DNA of 64,000 nt from Metabacillus_B sp050107715. Lineage in GTDB: Bacteria > Bacillota > Bacilli > Bacillales > Bacillaceae. The notes below the pieces were generated by a model that was given only the letters and a program-made list of their open reading frames with translations, was not told the DNA's origin and ran no database searches. The stretch lies in the NCBI RefSeq assembly GCF_050107715.1, contig NZ_JBNILN010000005.1:1-64000 (forward strand), written 5' to 3'. Of this stretch, positions 1 through 8,082 are shown piece by piece; positions within the stretch are counted from its first letter, which is position 1, and every line of letters starts with the position of its first letter. A program made the translations under genes and the position numbers.

Positions 1-537
1 AAAAGAACAAAACATTTCGGATACTTGAAGCACCACAAACCTTACGGTTTTCAGTGGTACTCCGTATCCGACCTCACTTTCATCCCACACCTGAAGGAAT
101 GGGCTTTCCCGTTCGGAAAATCTGTAAATGGGAACCAGATCTTTAAGGACGCCGTTATTGTGTCAACAGGTAAAACACGGGACAAAATAGCAGAATCGTT
201 CAGCCTGAAGACCAACGAGGAACAAAAAACCAGTTTGGAAGCTTATATCCAGCAAACGGAAAAGCGCATCGAAACGGAAAAGGACAGACAGCTTCTCCAT
301 GATCTGACAATGGATGCTGCTGTCAAACGCATGCTAAAAGGTGCGATGGATATTCTCGAGCCTTCCCTGCCAACCATGATGATAGAGGACCGGCTTGTCC
401 TGGAGTGCAGCGAGCGGAAGGTTGAGCTTCATTGCTTTGGGGGAGGCCATACAGACAGCGATCTCTTCATGTACCTCCCTGAAGAAAAGGTGCTGTTTGC
501 AGGGGACCTCGTTCTCGTGATTCCAAATACTGGATGA
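1..537 (+). pseudogene. MBL-fold metallo-hydrolase remnant
   Basis: The frame is open from the window edge to a TGA at 535-537. Its C-terminal half carries beta-lactamase-fold signatures: GGGHTDSDLFMYLPEEK followed by VLFAGDLV. The expected HxHxDH zinc motif should precede the GNQIFKDAVIVS stretch but is absent from this frame; an H-F-H triplet (75-83) sits in another frame, which suggests a frameshift or small insertion. The protein also stops abruptly after VLFAGDLVLV, short of the usual C-terminal part. I read it as a decayed gene. The upstream part is outside the window, so a partial intact gene cannot be fully excluded. Confidence 0.55.
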
Positions 538-596
538 TGAAATATAACAGTAATGTCATACTAGTACAGCTAGAAATCATTCCTCAGGTAAAGCAG

Positions 597-626
597 AAGA
601 GCCCTCCTCAACGGAAGGCTCTTTTT
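597..626 (+). terminator. Rho-independent terminator
   Basis: AAGAGCC-c-TCC pairs with GGA-a-GGCTCTT across a TCAAC loop and is followed by T residues. It lies just downstream of the MBL remnant. Confidence 0.75.
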
Positions 627-968
627 ATGAGCTGTAAAGTTAAATTTAGGGGGAGTTTTGCACGATTAATTTTTATTCAAGATGTATCGAAATACTCTGT
701 ATTTCTTAATATCCAGTCTTATATTCAGAGATTTATTCTATGTTTATGCTTTGTAAATAGTCTATCAGAAACCGCTCTTATTGAATTTTCATTTCAAGGC
801 TTAACACTTCGTTTACATGTCTTTTCCTGCCTCTACCCTATTTCCCCTTTTTAAAAAAATCTTTTTCGATCTGAGTACCAAACGTCCCCCTTAGTCGACT
901 TTAATCTTTCTTTTTTGACAATATACGACAATATTTTCCCTTGGCTGAGACAGCTATTAAAAACTATG
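627..968. other. AT-rich intergenic stretch
   Basis: No supported gene here. A reading frame spanning it (534-854, plus) has no ribosome binding site and no recognisable composition. TTGACA near 917 resembles a -35 box but lacks a good -10 box at the usual distance. Confidence 0.4.
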
Positions 969-998
969 GGAAAATAACTGGAAAATTGATGCTATACT
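969..998 (+). promoter_or_regulatory. Extended -10 promoter with a direct repeat
   Basis: TGC-TATACT at 990-998 matches an extended -10 element and would start transcription about 33 nt before the TTG start at 1037. Upstream, GGAAAAT occurs twice at 969-975 and 980-986, an 11-bp period, where an activator could bind in place of a good -35 box. The regulatory role is inferred. Confidence 0.4.
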
Positions 999-1036
999 TC
1001 AAATTGGTTACAGCGAATCAAATAGGAGGAACTAAA

Positions 1037-1522
1037 TTGAAGATGAAGAAAAAGGTTAGTGCATTTATTGGTACATTAGCAGTGGCAGGAGCCCTTACAT
1101 TCGGCGGAGGAACGAGTGCAAGTGCCTATTCAGATTCCACAACTGAGCCTATTCCTCAATTGTCCGGAAACAGTATTCAATCAAATGCATGGATGAGCAA
1201 CACTGCTTTCTATCAAAAGCAAAGCTATCAAGTAAGTGCTAAATTTCTTGGTACGAATCCTCCAAACGCTGATTGGGTAAAAACTGCATGGACGATTAAA
1301 GCTAACGGTCTGGGAGTTTCAATCGGAGGTATCAGCGGCGGTACTTCTAATGGGAGCACGCTAACCGGAACATGGACAAACAGCAATACATGGATTTCTG
1401 ACTATGCAGGCTCTTATTCCATCTCAGGTGTTCCAATCAGCGGCGGCACTGACAATACGGCCTCTTTCCTTGCTAAAGGAGTAAAACGTTCAGCGTCCGC
1501 TTCTATTTTCCGATTCTATTAA
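1037..1522 (+). CDS. Small secreted protein, candidate exported effector
   Basis: A 161-residue precursor. The TTG start at 1037 is preferred over the ATG at 1043 because AGGAGG (1024-1029) lies 7 nt upstream of it. An N-terminal lysine cluster, a hydrophobic core and an ASA cleavage site after about residue 30 form a classical Sec signal peptide. The predicted mature protein of about 131 residues has no cysteine, is rich in Ser, Thr, Gly and Trp, and ends with SASASIFRFY. I do not recognise the family. Its size, secretion and position before a MacB-type ABC exporter and a lipoprotein resemble secreted bacteriocin loci such as lactococcin 972. However, the typical lactococcin 972 motifs are absent, so a toxin role is only a hypothesis. 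Confidence 0.75.
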   Translation: MKMKKKVSAFIGTLAVAGALTFGGGTSASAYSDSTTEPIPQLSGNSIQSNAWMSNTAFYQKQSYQVSAKFLGTNPPNADWVKTAWTIKANGLGVSIGGISGGTSNGSTLTGTWTNSNTWISDYAGSYSISGVPISGGTDNTASFLAKGVKRSASASIFRFY

Positions 1523-1525
1523 AAA

Positions 1526-1569
1526 ATGTATAGAACATAGATGCAAAGCAGCATGCATGTTCTATACAT
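1526..1569 (+). terminator. Long hairpin after the secreted-protein gene
   Basis: ATGTATAGAACAT pairs perfectly with ATGTTCTATACAT over an 18-nt loop, and inner ATGC/GCAT can pair as well. It begins just after the stop codon and lacks a U-tract, so it may stabilise the 3' end or attenuate rather than terminate. Confidence 0.5.
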
Positions 1570-1629
1570 AATCCCGTACAACTCAATCTAATCTGACTAA
1601 ACTAAAACACTGATGAGCTGTAACCATAT

Positions 1630-1663
1630 GAAAGTGAATACAACCCACATTGTATTCACTTTC
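1630..1663 (+). terminator. Second intergenic hairpin
   Basis: GAAAGTGAATACAA and TTGTATTCACTTTC form a perfect 14-bp stem with a 6-nt loop, 36 bp before the next start. Only a weak T-rich tail follows. Partial termination here would give more secreted protein than exporter. Confidence 0.5.
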
Positions 1664-1698
1664 TATTATAACCAATATACCCGGTAGGAGGAAAAATA

Positions 1699-3453
1699 AT
1701 GCGGTATAAATGGACGATATTGTTAATATTTTCTCTTGCGGCTATAAGCCTATCCATCTATTTTTCCCTATTTGGGTCGAATATAGAAGGAAAAGATGTA
1801 AAAATAGACAAGGAATTATTTACAGAATTACAGGAACAGCAGCTTGAGAGCTCACTCAGAATGATGAAGAGCTGGGGAGACGAAAATCTTTATTCACCTT
1901 CCAATGCGATGGAGGGTTCAAAAGATGAGTACGTTTCTTATTATGCCTATCAAACCGCTGATCTTCTAGGTGAAAATCCACATGAGCCCTATTGCCGTAC
2001 TGTTATTGAATTCCTTAAAAACGATTCCTTTGCAGATGAGGAGGATCAGTTAATCTTTACAGGAATTGAAAGAGTCTACCGGGCAGATCAATCATTGTCC
2101 CTTTGCAGTTACGAAGCAAGCCAGTCGAAAGCCTACATGGAGAAGCACGTTCAGCACTTATTGGACACAACGTATATTCCAGATGGATATTTTATATCAA
2201 ATGAATTCAAAGAATACCGGGACAAGCCCGGCTACGAATTAGTAAAAGTACAGCAAACAAGAATGATGCTAAATATGGCCTCCAAATATGGATTTATGGA
2301 AGCACTTGACCAAAAGGCGATCCGCTCATGGGTGAAAAGCCTTGAACTTAACGAACTTCAAACTTTGGAAGCCGCAGCTGAAATGAATCAAATCATGGGG
2401 ATTGAAACTGCACGAAAGATTCCTTCAGCTGATATCGATAAACTGATTCATAAAAGGACATACGATTTCAATGATTTAATGGATTTAAACAGCCTTGCCG
2501 CTCTTCAGAAGCTTCAGCCTGAACTGCTTCAGCCTGATGAGATGGCTGAAATAGCTGAGAAAGTAAAAAAGCAATTCTATGGGCTATCGGACATTCAGAG
2601 CGAATATTTAAAGATGAACCTCCTTCATCAGTTCCATTCTCTTCCTGATCCGCAGCACAAGGATATGATTTTAAAAGATTTATCCGTTTACAGGTATGAG
2701 GATGGGATGCTGCCGTCATTCAGCACCTATGACAACCAGTTCAGTCCTGTATTAATTGGGAAGGTATCCGAGGAGTATGCGGGAAGATCCAATCCTGCTC
2801 ATGATGAAGCGATCCTGAAACGGGTGCTTGCTGCAGATATAGATGAACTGATGAAACAGGATCCTTTTGAAGTTTACAGCTTTGTGTCGCTCCTTTCCAA
2901 GACGGGCGGAAAGCTTCCCGATGAAAAAAAAGAAGCGCTGAACGCTGCCCTTTTGAAGAAAATGGAGATGCCAATTGTCCGTTCGAGTATGATGGGGTTC
3001 ACTTTTTATGCAAAAGCTCTTAAACAGCTGAACGGCAGCATCACCAAAGAGATGCTCCCGCCAAATACAGAGGCCATTTTAAATGAAATTATTCAAAAGC
3101 AAGCGAGCTATTTCGGGGAAAAGGACCAGGTTTCCTCCCTTGCATTTTTAGAGACGCTAAGCAGCATCGGGCTGTATACAGATCAGGTAAGAAAAGCAAA
3201 GCCCTTTGCCGATCAGGTGAAAACGGACCCCGACTCTGAAATCGGTGCCTATCTCATCTATTATAAAGCAGCTCTTATGCACAATTCAGGCATGCCTTAC
3301 GATCAAAATAAAACAGGACGGAACATCTCGCAATTATATAAACGGACAGGCTATGCGCTTAACAGCAGCAAGTCGTTTCCGGATATCTACTCAACCTATT
3401 TTTTAATGGCGATTAACCACAATTTAACGGAGGACTTCCACCATGAATCATAA
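1699..3453 (+). CDS. Membrane-anchored helical protein of unknown function
   Basis: 584 residues; the ATG at 1699 follows AGGAGG. One N-terminal hydrophobic segment (about residues 5-24) precedes a long, mostly alpha-helical extracytoplasmic region without recognised motifs; the spacing of hydrophobic helices suggests a helical-repeat or toroid fold, which is inference. It is the first gene of a tightly packed operon and overlaps the ABC ATPase by 11 bp. That position fits an accessory or immunity component of the exporter. It has no multi-spanning region, unlike the integral membrane protein of lactococcin 972-type loci. Confidence 0.75.
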   Translation: MRYKWTILLIFSLAAISLSIYFSLFGSNIEGKDVKIDKELFTELQEQQLESSLRMMKSWGDENLYSPSNAMEGSKDEYVSYYAYQTADLLGENPHEPYCRTVIEFLKNDSFADEEDQLIFTGIERVYRADQSLSLCSYEASQSKAYMEKHVQHLLDTTYIPDGYFISNEFKEYRDKPGYELVKVQQTRMMLNMASKYGFMEALDQKAIRSWVKSLELNELQTLEAAAEMNQIMGIETARKIPSADIDKLIHKRTYDFNDLMDLNSLAALQKLQPELLQPDEMAEIAEKVKKQFYGLSDIQSEYLKMNLLHQFHSLPDPQHKDMILKDLSVYRYEDGMLPSFSTYDNQFSPVLIGKVSEEYAGRSNPAHDEAILKRVLAADIDELMKQDPFEVYSFVSLLSKTGGKLPDEKKEALNAALLKKMEMPIVRSSMMGFTFYAKALKQLNGSITKEMLPPNTEAILNEIIQKQASYFGEKDQVSSLAFLETLSSIGLYTDQVRKAKPFADQVKTDPDSEIGAYLIYYKAALMHNSGMPYDQNKTGRNISQLYKRTGYALNSSKSFPDIYSTYFLMAINHNLTEDFHHES

Positions 3454-4147
3454 GCCTTTATTAAGACTGGAGGATGTAGGAAAATGCTACAAAAGCAAAG
3501 AATCATCGCTCCGCATTCTTCAAAACATCCATCTGACTGTGAGAGCGGGTGAATTGAATGTGATTATGGGCCCGTCAGGCTCCGGGAAAAGCACACTGCT
3601 GAATCTGATGGGACTGCTCGATGATCCAACTGAAGGAACCATCCATCTCGATTCACAGCCTGCAGCACAATTGACTGAGAAAGAGAAATCCCGACTGCGC
3701 TCCAAAACAATTGGTTTTGTGTTTCAGGACTTCAACCTGTTTCCTAACCTCTCTGCCCTTGAAAATGTGACGATGCCATTATTGATCCATAAAGACATCA
3801 GCGTTCAGGCGAGAGATAAAAAAGCGAAGGAACTTTTGGAACTTGTCGGTCTAACCCACCGGATGGAGCATATGCCGAGCTCCTTATCCGGTGGAGAAAA
3901 ACAAAGAGTTTCCATAGCCCGGGCGCTTGCCGCTAATCCTAAAATGCTTCTTGCGGATGAACCTACCGGAAACGTAGATGATGAAAACGAAGAAAAAATC
4001 ATCGAATTGTTCAAAAAGCTCTCCTCATCCGGAGTCGCCTTAATTGTTGTCACTCACAACTCCATTTACAAGCAGCATGCAGATCGCTTTTATACGATGC
4101 AAAAAGGAACATTATTGGAGGGAGAGCAAAAATATGAGGCTAAGTGA
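3443..4147 (+). CDS. ABC transporter ATP-binding protein, MacB/LolD type
   Basis: 234 residues. Walker A GPSGSGKST, Q-loop FQDFN, signature LSGGEKQR, Walker B LLADEP and the H-loop VTHN are all present, so it should hydrolyse ATP. The length and the FNLFPNLSALENV segment are typical of the MacB/LolD/YknY group, which pairs with FtsX-type permeases and drives mechanotransmission or export of peptides and lipoproteins. Its start overlaps the preceding gene, and its end overlaps the permease by 14 bp, so translation is coupled. The substrate may be the secreted protein at 1037, by context only. Confidence 0.9.
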   Translation: MNHKPLLRLEDVGKCYKSKESSLRILQNIHLTVRAGELNVIMGPSGSGKSTLLNLMGLLDDPTEGTIHLDSQPAAQLTEKEKSRLRSKTIGFVFQDFNLFPNLSALENVTMPLLIHKDISVQARDKKAKELLELVGLTHRMEHMPSSLSGGEKQRVSIARALAANPKMLLADEPTGNVDDENEEKIIELFKKLSSSGVALIVVTHNSIYKQHADRFYTMQKGTLLEGEQKYEAK

Positions 4148-5327
4148 CTACCTGAAATTGGGGGGCAAAAATTTCAAAAGAAATGGATTCAAAACAGCTG
4201 CGCCGATTGTCATTATTACAATGGGGATCATCGTTTTTAATGTGGTGGCGGGATTTTTCTCCGGGATCACAAGCAGCATGAACGAGACGGTTATGGAAAA
4301 TGACAGCCTGAAATTCATTGAAGTCGTCTCTACCCCTGACAAAGCACTTAAGCAAGAAGACTTCAATGAACTGAAGCAAATCGATGGGGTCAGCACGTCC
4401 TTCCCCAAAGTCCAGGCATTTGTAGGTCTTGAATACGGAAAAAACAAAATCACCACAAATCTGATTGGAGTCGATGGTCCCGCCCTCTCTTACATGACAG
4501 CAGGGAAAGCAAATTCGATAAAAGACGGAGACATCGTCCTGAATTCAGCACTGGCTGATGACCTCAAGCAGGGAGACGAAGTGAATGTCAGCTACACCGT
4601 TAAAGTCAAAGAGGGAGAAGGCGTACGTGAATCGACCAAAGGAACGATTCAATCGCTGTACGATCAATTTTACATAACAAATTTTCCAGATGATCTTTCT
4701 CTTGCCACCATTGATTATGTAGAAAATTTGAATGCGCAATTTGAAGGACTTACATTGGAGCAGTACCGCAGCGGCTTAACCTATGACTTTGGGACAGTCG
4801 TCGTACAAAATGTAGAGGATGTAACGCCAGTCGCCCGGCAAATCGAAGAACTGGGATTGGATACCATTTACTCGCTTAAGTCCTCCCAGTCAATTCCAAT
4901 GGTCGCTCAGATCATTATGTCAATCGGCGGGGTCATCATTGTACTGCTCTTGATTTTTTCGGGCATCAGCATTGCCTCCATCATTGGCCAATCCCTTCGC
5001 GGACGCTATAAGGAAATTGGCATTATGAGAGCCGTCGGCTATGAGAAATCCCATCTTATTAAACTGTTTTCCGTCGAGGTCCTTTTTATATCAGTCCTGT
5101 CCTTTGCAGCCTCTATTATATTAAGCTTTCTTATTATCAGCGGGCTGGAATACTTCCTTAACCAGTCGGAAGCCATTGACTACACGTTTACGATTGATAT
5201 GACCATTCAGCAAGTGCTGCTCAGTCTCATATTAATTCTTGCAGTAAGTTTTCTGGCAAGCTTCCGTCCGATTGTGAAAGCATCATCTGCAACGATTACT
5301 GATATTATTAGAGGGAATGCATCATGA
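4134..5327 (+). CDS. ABC permease, FtsX/MacB type
   Basis: 397 residues from the ATG at 4134, chosen because GGAGGGA lies just upstream and the homology begins MRLSDYLKLGGKNFKRN. Topology is that of MacB-like permeases: TM1 near residues 20-45, a large extracytoplasmic domain of about 220 residues, then three C-terminal TM helices (FtsX domain) with the conserved GRYKEIGIMRAVGY stretch between TM2 and TM3. It works as a dimer with the ATPase encoded immediately upstream. No separate membrane-fusion protein of YknX type is present, but the next two genes encode surface-anchored proteins that may act with it. Confidence 0.88.
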   Translation: MRLSDYLKLGGKNFKRNGFKTAAPIVIITMGIIVFNVVAGFFSGITSSMNETVMENDSLKFIEVVSTPDKALKQEDFNELKQIDGVSTSFPKVQAFVGLEYGKNKITTNLIGVDGPALSYMTAGKANSIKDGDIVLNSALADDLKQGDEVNVSYTVKVKEGEGVRESTKGTIQSLYDQFYITNFPDDLSLATIDYVENLNAQFEGLTLEQYRSGLTYDFGTVVVQNVEDVTPVARQIEELGLDTIYSLKSSQSIPMVAQIIMSIGGVIIVLLLIFSGISIASIIGQSLRGRYKEIGIMRAVGYEKSHLIKLFSVEVLFISVLSFAASIILSFLIISGLEYFLNQSEAIDYTFTIDMTIQQVLLSLILILAVSFLASFRPIVKASSATITDIIRGNAS

Positions 5328-6382
5328 AGAAAAAAACAGCCCTGCTCATCGTCCTGCTGCTTATGGCAGCTGGAGGCGGATACTTCATTTTCACTCAATC
5401 GAGTGCCGAAACAAGTACGAAAATTGAAGATAATGAAGGAAATTCCATCAGCTATCTGTCTGAAAAATACGGGAAATCCGTATTGAATACCTTTAATTTT
5501 GACAAGCAAAAAATAACGAAAAGCTTTAAACTGAATCAAGATCAAGATCTTTATGCTGTTTCCTATTACCATCCCATCGAGAAGAAAACGCTGATTATGA
5601 ATCAGCAGTCCGAACCTTACGGCTATCAAGTTTACATGCAAAACCCAACTGGTATTCAAAAACTCGGATTCTTGGAAAACAGCATACAGGAGGCTCTCTA
5701 TACAGATGAATTTGCCTATGTCCTTGTTTATTCAAGGGATGCTGGACAAAGCGTAAAATTGAATCAGTATAAGCTTGATAATTGGGAAAAACCTGTTCAG
5801 ACTTGGGAAATACCTGGCTCTCCTAAACGGATGCTCGCCAATCACGAAAGCGGTAAGATATTCATTCTTACAGCAGAAGCCGGAACGGCCATGCATACTT
5901 TAGACGAAAAATCTGGAGAACTAACCAGTAAAGTGATAGCGGAGGATCCATATGACCTGAACGCATCCGTAATCGATGGGAAGCTTTGGATCCTTCCCAG
6001 AGAAAAGCTTGATTCATCCGGGATGAAAAGCAAGAACAACCAAGCCGTACGGTCCGTCATGCAGCTGGACACAGAAACAGGGGAAACTCTCCAAACCGCT
6101 AAGACTAAGCATCCTCCCAAATTCATGGCGCAGGATTCAAATTACACCTATATTATTTCAGGGACTCCCAACTCCTCTTATCTGGAGCTGTACGAACACA
6201 AAAACATGAACAAGCGAATCGGCACAGTGAAACTCAAAGCCGATGCCATCAATGGATTTGTTTCGACTGAATCCGGTAATTTTCTTTTCACGAACAAGGG
6301 AGTGTTTAAAGCAGAGGGCACAAAGGTGCAATCTGCAGCAGATGAAGAGATTTCCCCTAAAACAGACCTGCGTATTCATTAG
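5324..6382 (+). CDS. Membrane-anchored extracytoplasmic protein
   Basis: 352 residues, overlapping the permease stop by 4 bp (ATGA). The N-terminus MKKKTALLIVLLLMAAGG is an uncleaved anchor or signal without a lipobox cysteine. The remaining region is hydrophilic with beta-rich repeats such as QLDTETGETLQT, reminiscent of a beta-propeller, although no family could be assigned. Co-translation with the MacB-type pair suggests a surface partner of the exporter or an immunity or sensor subunit. Confidence 0.75.
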   Translation: MKKKTALLIVLLLMAAGGGYFIFTQSSAETSTKIEDNEGNSISYLSEKYGKSVLNTFNFDKQKITKSFKLNQDQDLYAVSYYHPIEKKTLIMNQQSEPYGYQVYMQNPTGIQKLGFLENSIQEALYTDEFAYVLVYSRDAGQSVKLNQYKLDNWEKPVQTWEIPGSPKRMLANHESGKIFILTAEAGTAMHTLDEKSGELTSKVIAEDPYDLNASVIDGKLWILPREKLDSSGMKSKNNQAVRSVMQLDTETGETLQTAKTKHPPKFMAQDSNYTYIISGTPNSSYLELYEHKNMNKRIGTVKLKADAINGFVSTESGNFLFTNKGVFKAEGTKVQSAADEEISPKTDLRIH

Positions 6383-6402
6383 AGAAGGAAAGGATGAACA
6401 CC

Positions 6403-6951
6403 ATGAAAAAACCATTGATCGCAGCATTCTTATCAGCAGCCCTCCTCACAGGCTGCAGCACCGATGCCGGCATTAAAACCATCAAGGATGTAAAGATGGA
6501 TGAATTAAGTTCGCTGAAGAATACATCAGCAGGAAGCAATTCAGATGTCACCTCCATCATCAGCTCCCTTCCTGGAGGGGAAAGCTACAAGGAAGTGGCG
6601 ATCAACGGGACTTCCATAGGCACAACATATGGCATTAAAGATGGCTCTACTTTGACTGAAGAACAGTTTTCCGATTACTGGCTAAATGATGACGCAATAA
6701 AGAGAAACTTCCTTTATAATGCTGCCTCCATCTTTACTCTCATTCCAAACGCAGACAAAGCAGCCTTTACTGTGGAATCTGAGATGAACCAATCGTTTTC
6801 CATCTCAAGAGACCAAATGGAAAAAGAGCTGCCCCATTCGTTTGATGAGTATGCCAATGATCAGGAAATGTGGAAAAAAGAATTAACAGAATTTGTGAAC
6901 TCAGAGGAAAAAAGAACAGCGTTTTTTGAAAAATATCCAATTAGCGAATAA
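6403..6951 (+). CDS. Lipoprotein, last gene of the exporter operon
   Basis: 182 residues. The ATG at 6403 is preferred over 6394 because the GAAGGAAAGG box abuts the earlier ATG but leaves 9 nt to this one. The lipobox LLTGC puts the lipidated cysteine at about residue 18, so the protein is tethered outside the membrane. No domain recognised. Immunity proteins of antimicrobial loci are often lipoproteins, so this is the candidate self-protection gene if the 1037 product is toxic. That role is inferred from context only. Confidence 0.75.
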   Translation: MKKPLIAAFLSAALLTGCSTDAGIKTIKDVKMDELSSLKNTSAGSNSDVTSIISSLPGGESYKEVAINGTSIGTTYGIKDGSTLTEEQFSDYWLNDDAIKRNFLYNAASIFTLIPNADKAAFTVESEMNQSFSISRDQMEKELPHSFDEYANDQEMWKKELTEFVNSEEKRTAFFEKYPISE

Positions 6952-6960
6952 ACGGTTAAA

Positions 6961-6990
6961 AAGGAACCCTGCTCATAAGCCGGGTTCCTT
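6961..6990. terminator. Bidirectional terminator
   Basis: AAGGAACCC pairs perfectly with GGGTTCCTT over a 12-nt loop, between convergent genes ending at 6951 (plus) and 7005 (minus). A-rich and T-rich flanks let it serve both strands. Confidence 0.85.
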
Positions 6991-7004
6991 CTATTATGAA
7001 GACA

Positions 7005-7982
7005 TTATTCCTTTACGAACTCCTTCGTACTCCTGACCGTATCGATTGGCCGGACCAGCCCTTCAATCTCTGCTCGCTTCGGTTCGAGGAATGGGGGAAG
7101 AGATAATTTTTCGCCAAGCGTTTCATATGGTTCGTCCCCCATGAATCCAGGTCCGTCGGTCGCGAATTCAAAGAGAATCTGTGGAGCGACTCTTGCATAA
7201 AGGGATTCGAAGAAATGGCGGTTCACATAGCCGGAGTTCGGAAGACGGAAGCTTGAAAGCCTGTCTGTCCATTCATCCAGGACGGTGCGGTCTTCCACCC
7301 GGAATGCTGCATGGTGAACCGTACCGAAGCCTTGTACTGCTTCTGGAAGATCCGGGTTTTCCTCAACGATGACCTGAGCTCCGTTTCCGCCCTTTCCGAC
7401 TTCAAACAGGTGGAATGACTCTTCCTGTGCCACTTCTTTAAATAGAAGAACTTTTTCAAGCATTTGTTTAAAAAAGTCAAACTGTGCAATCCGGACGAAA
7501 ATCGGTCCGAGTCCGGTGATTGCATACTCCAGTGGAATCGGCCCCTTTTGCCACGGTGTACCAGATTCGATTCCTTCGTTATTCTCATCGGAAATGAGCT
7601 GATACTTTTGATCATCAAAATCAGCAAATGAGAGCGTCTTTTTCCCGAATTGCTCCGTAATCCCCTCGTGCTTCACGTCCAGCCGGTCAAAACGCTTCAC
7701 CCAATAGTCAAGCGCCGCATCCGTTGGCACACGAAACGATGTTTTGGAGATTTCGTTCGTTCCGTGCACACCCTTCCGAATACCCGGGAAATCAAAGAAC
7801 GTCATATCCGTTCCCGCACTACCTTTATCATCTGCGAAAAACAGATGGTACGTCTGGATGTCATCCTGGTTTACTGTCTTTTTGATCAATCTCATTCCAA
7901 GTACATATGTGAAAAACTCATAGTTCTTTTCAGCACTGCTTGTAATAGCCGTAACGTGGTGAATCCCTTTTAGATGGTTCAT
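7005..7982 (-). CDS. mhqO: Ring-cleaving dioxygenase, MhqO-like (VOC family)
   Basis: 325 residues. The N-terminus HLKGIHHVTAITSSAEKN and the paired glyoxalase/VOC modules (about residues 5-130 and 150-280) match the MhqA/MhqE/MhqO group of B. subtilis, putative extradiol dioxygenases detoxifying quinones and catechols. Candidate metal ligands are H8 or H9, the histidines of TVHHAAFR and a late Glu. The length is close to the 312-316 residues of the Bacillus paralogues. It is a single gene behind a promoter overlapped by an MhqR-type palindrome. The mhqR gene is not in this window. Which paralogue it represents is uncertain. Confidence 0.82.
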   Translation of the reverse strand: MNHLKGIHHVTAITSSAEKNYEFFTYVLGMRLIKKTVNQDDIQTYHLFFADDKGSAGTDMTFFDFPGIRKGVHGTNEISKTSFRVPTDAALDYWVKRFDRLDVKHEGITEQFGKKTLSFADFDDQKYQLISDENNEGIESGTPWQKGPIPLEYAITGLGPIFVRIAQFDFFKQMLEKVLLFKEVAQEESFHLFEVGKGGNGAQVIVEENPDLPEAVQGFGTVHHAAFRVEDRTVLDEWTDRLSSFRLPNSGYVNRHFFESLYARVAPQILFEFATDGPGFMGDEPYETLGEKLSLPPFLEPKRAEIEGLVRPIDTVRSTKEFVKE

Positions 7983-8000
7983 GATTTACAGCTCCTTTTA

Positions 8001-8049
8001 TTTATCTTGAATTCAAGATAAATTTATCATGAATCTAAACGCACGTCAA
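8001..8049 (-). promoter_or_regulatory. Sigma-A promoter overlapped by an MhqR-type operator
   Basis: On the minus strand TTGACG (8049-8044), a 17-nt spacer and TAAATT (8026-8021) form a good promoter. Directly downstream is a perfect 22-bp palindrome at 8001-8022 with half-site TTTATCTTGAA. Its core ATCTTGAATTCAAGAT closely resembles the ATCTCGAATTCGAGAT sites bound by the MarR-type repressor MhqR. The site covers the transcription start, an ideal place for repression. Confidence 0.8.
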
Positions 8050-8082
8050 CAGACTAGCATAAGAGGCAGCAAATCAGCCCTT

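Noticed and set aside
534..854. Plus-strand 106-codon frame after the MBL remnant
   Set aside because: No ribosome binding site, runs through a clear terminator, and the composition is not protein-like.
1037..1522. Calling the secreted protein a lactococcin 972 bacteriocin
   Set aside because: Only the setting and an aromatic C-terminus are similar; the family's core motifs and multi-TM partner are absent.
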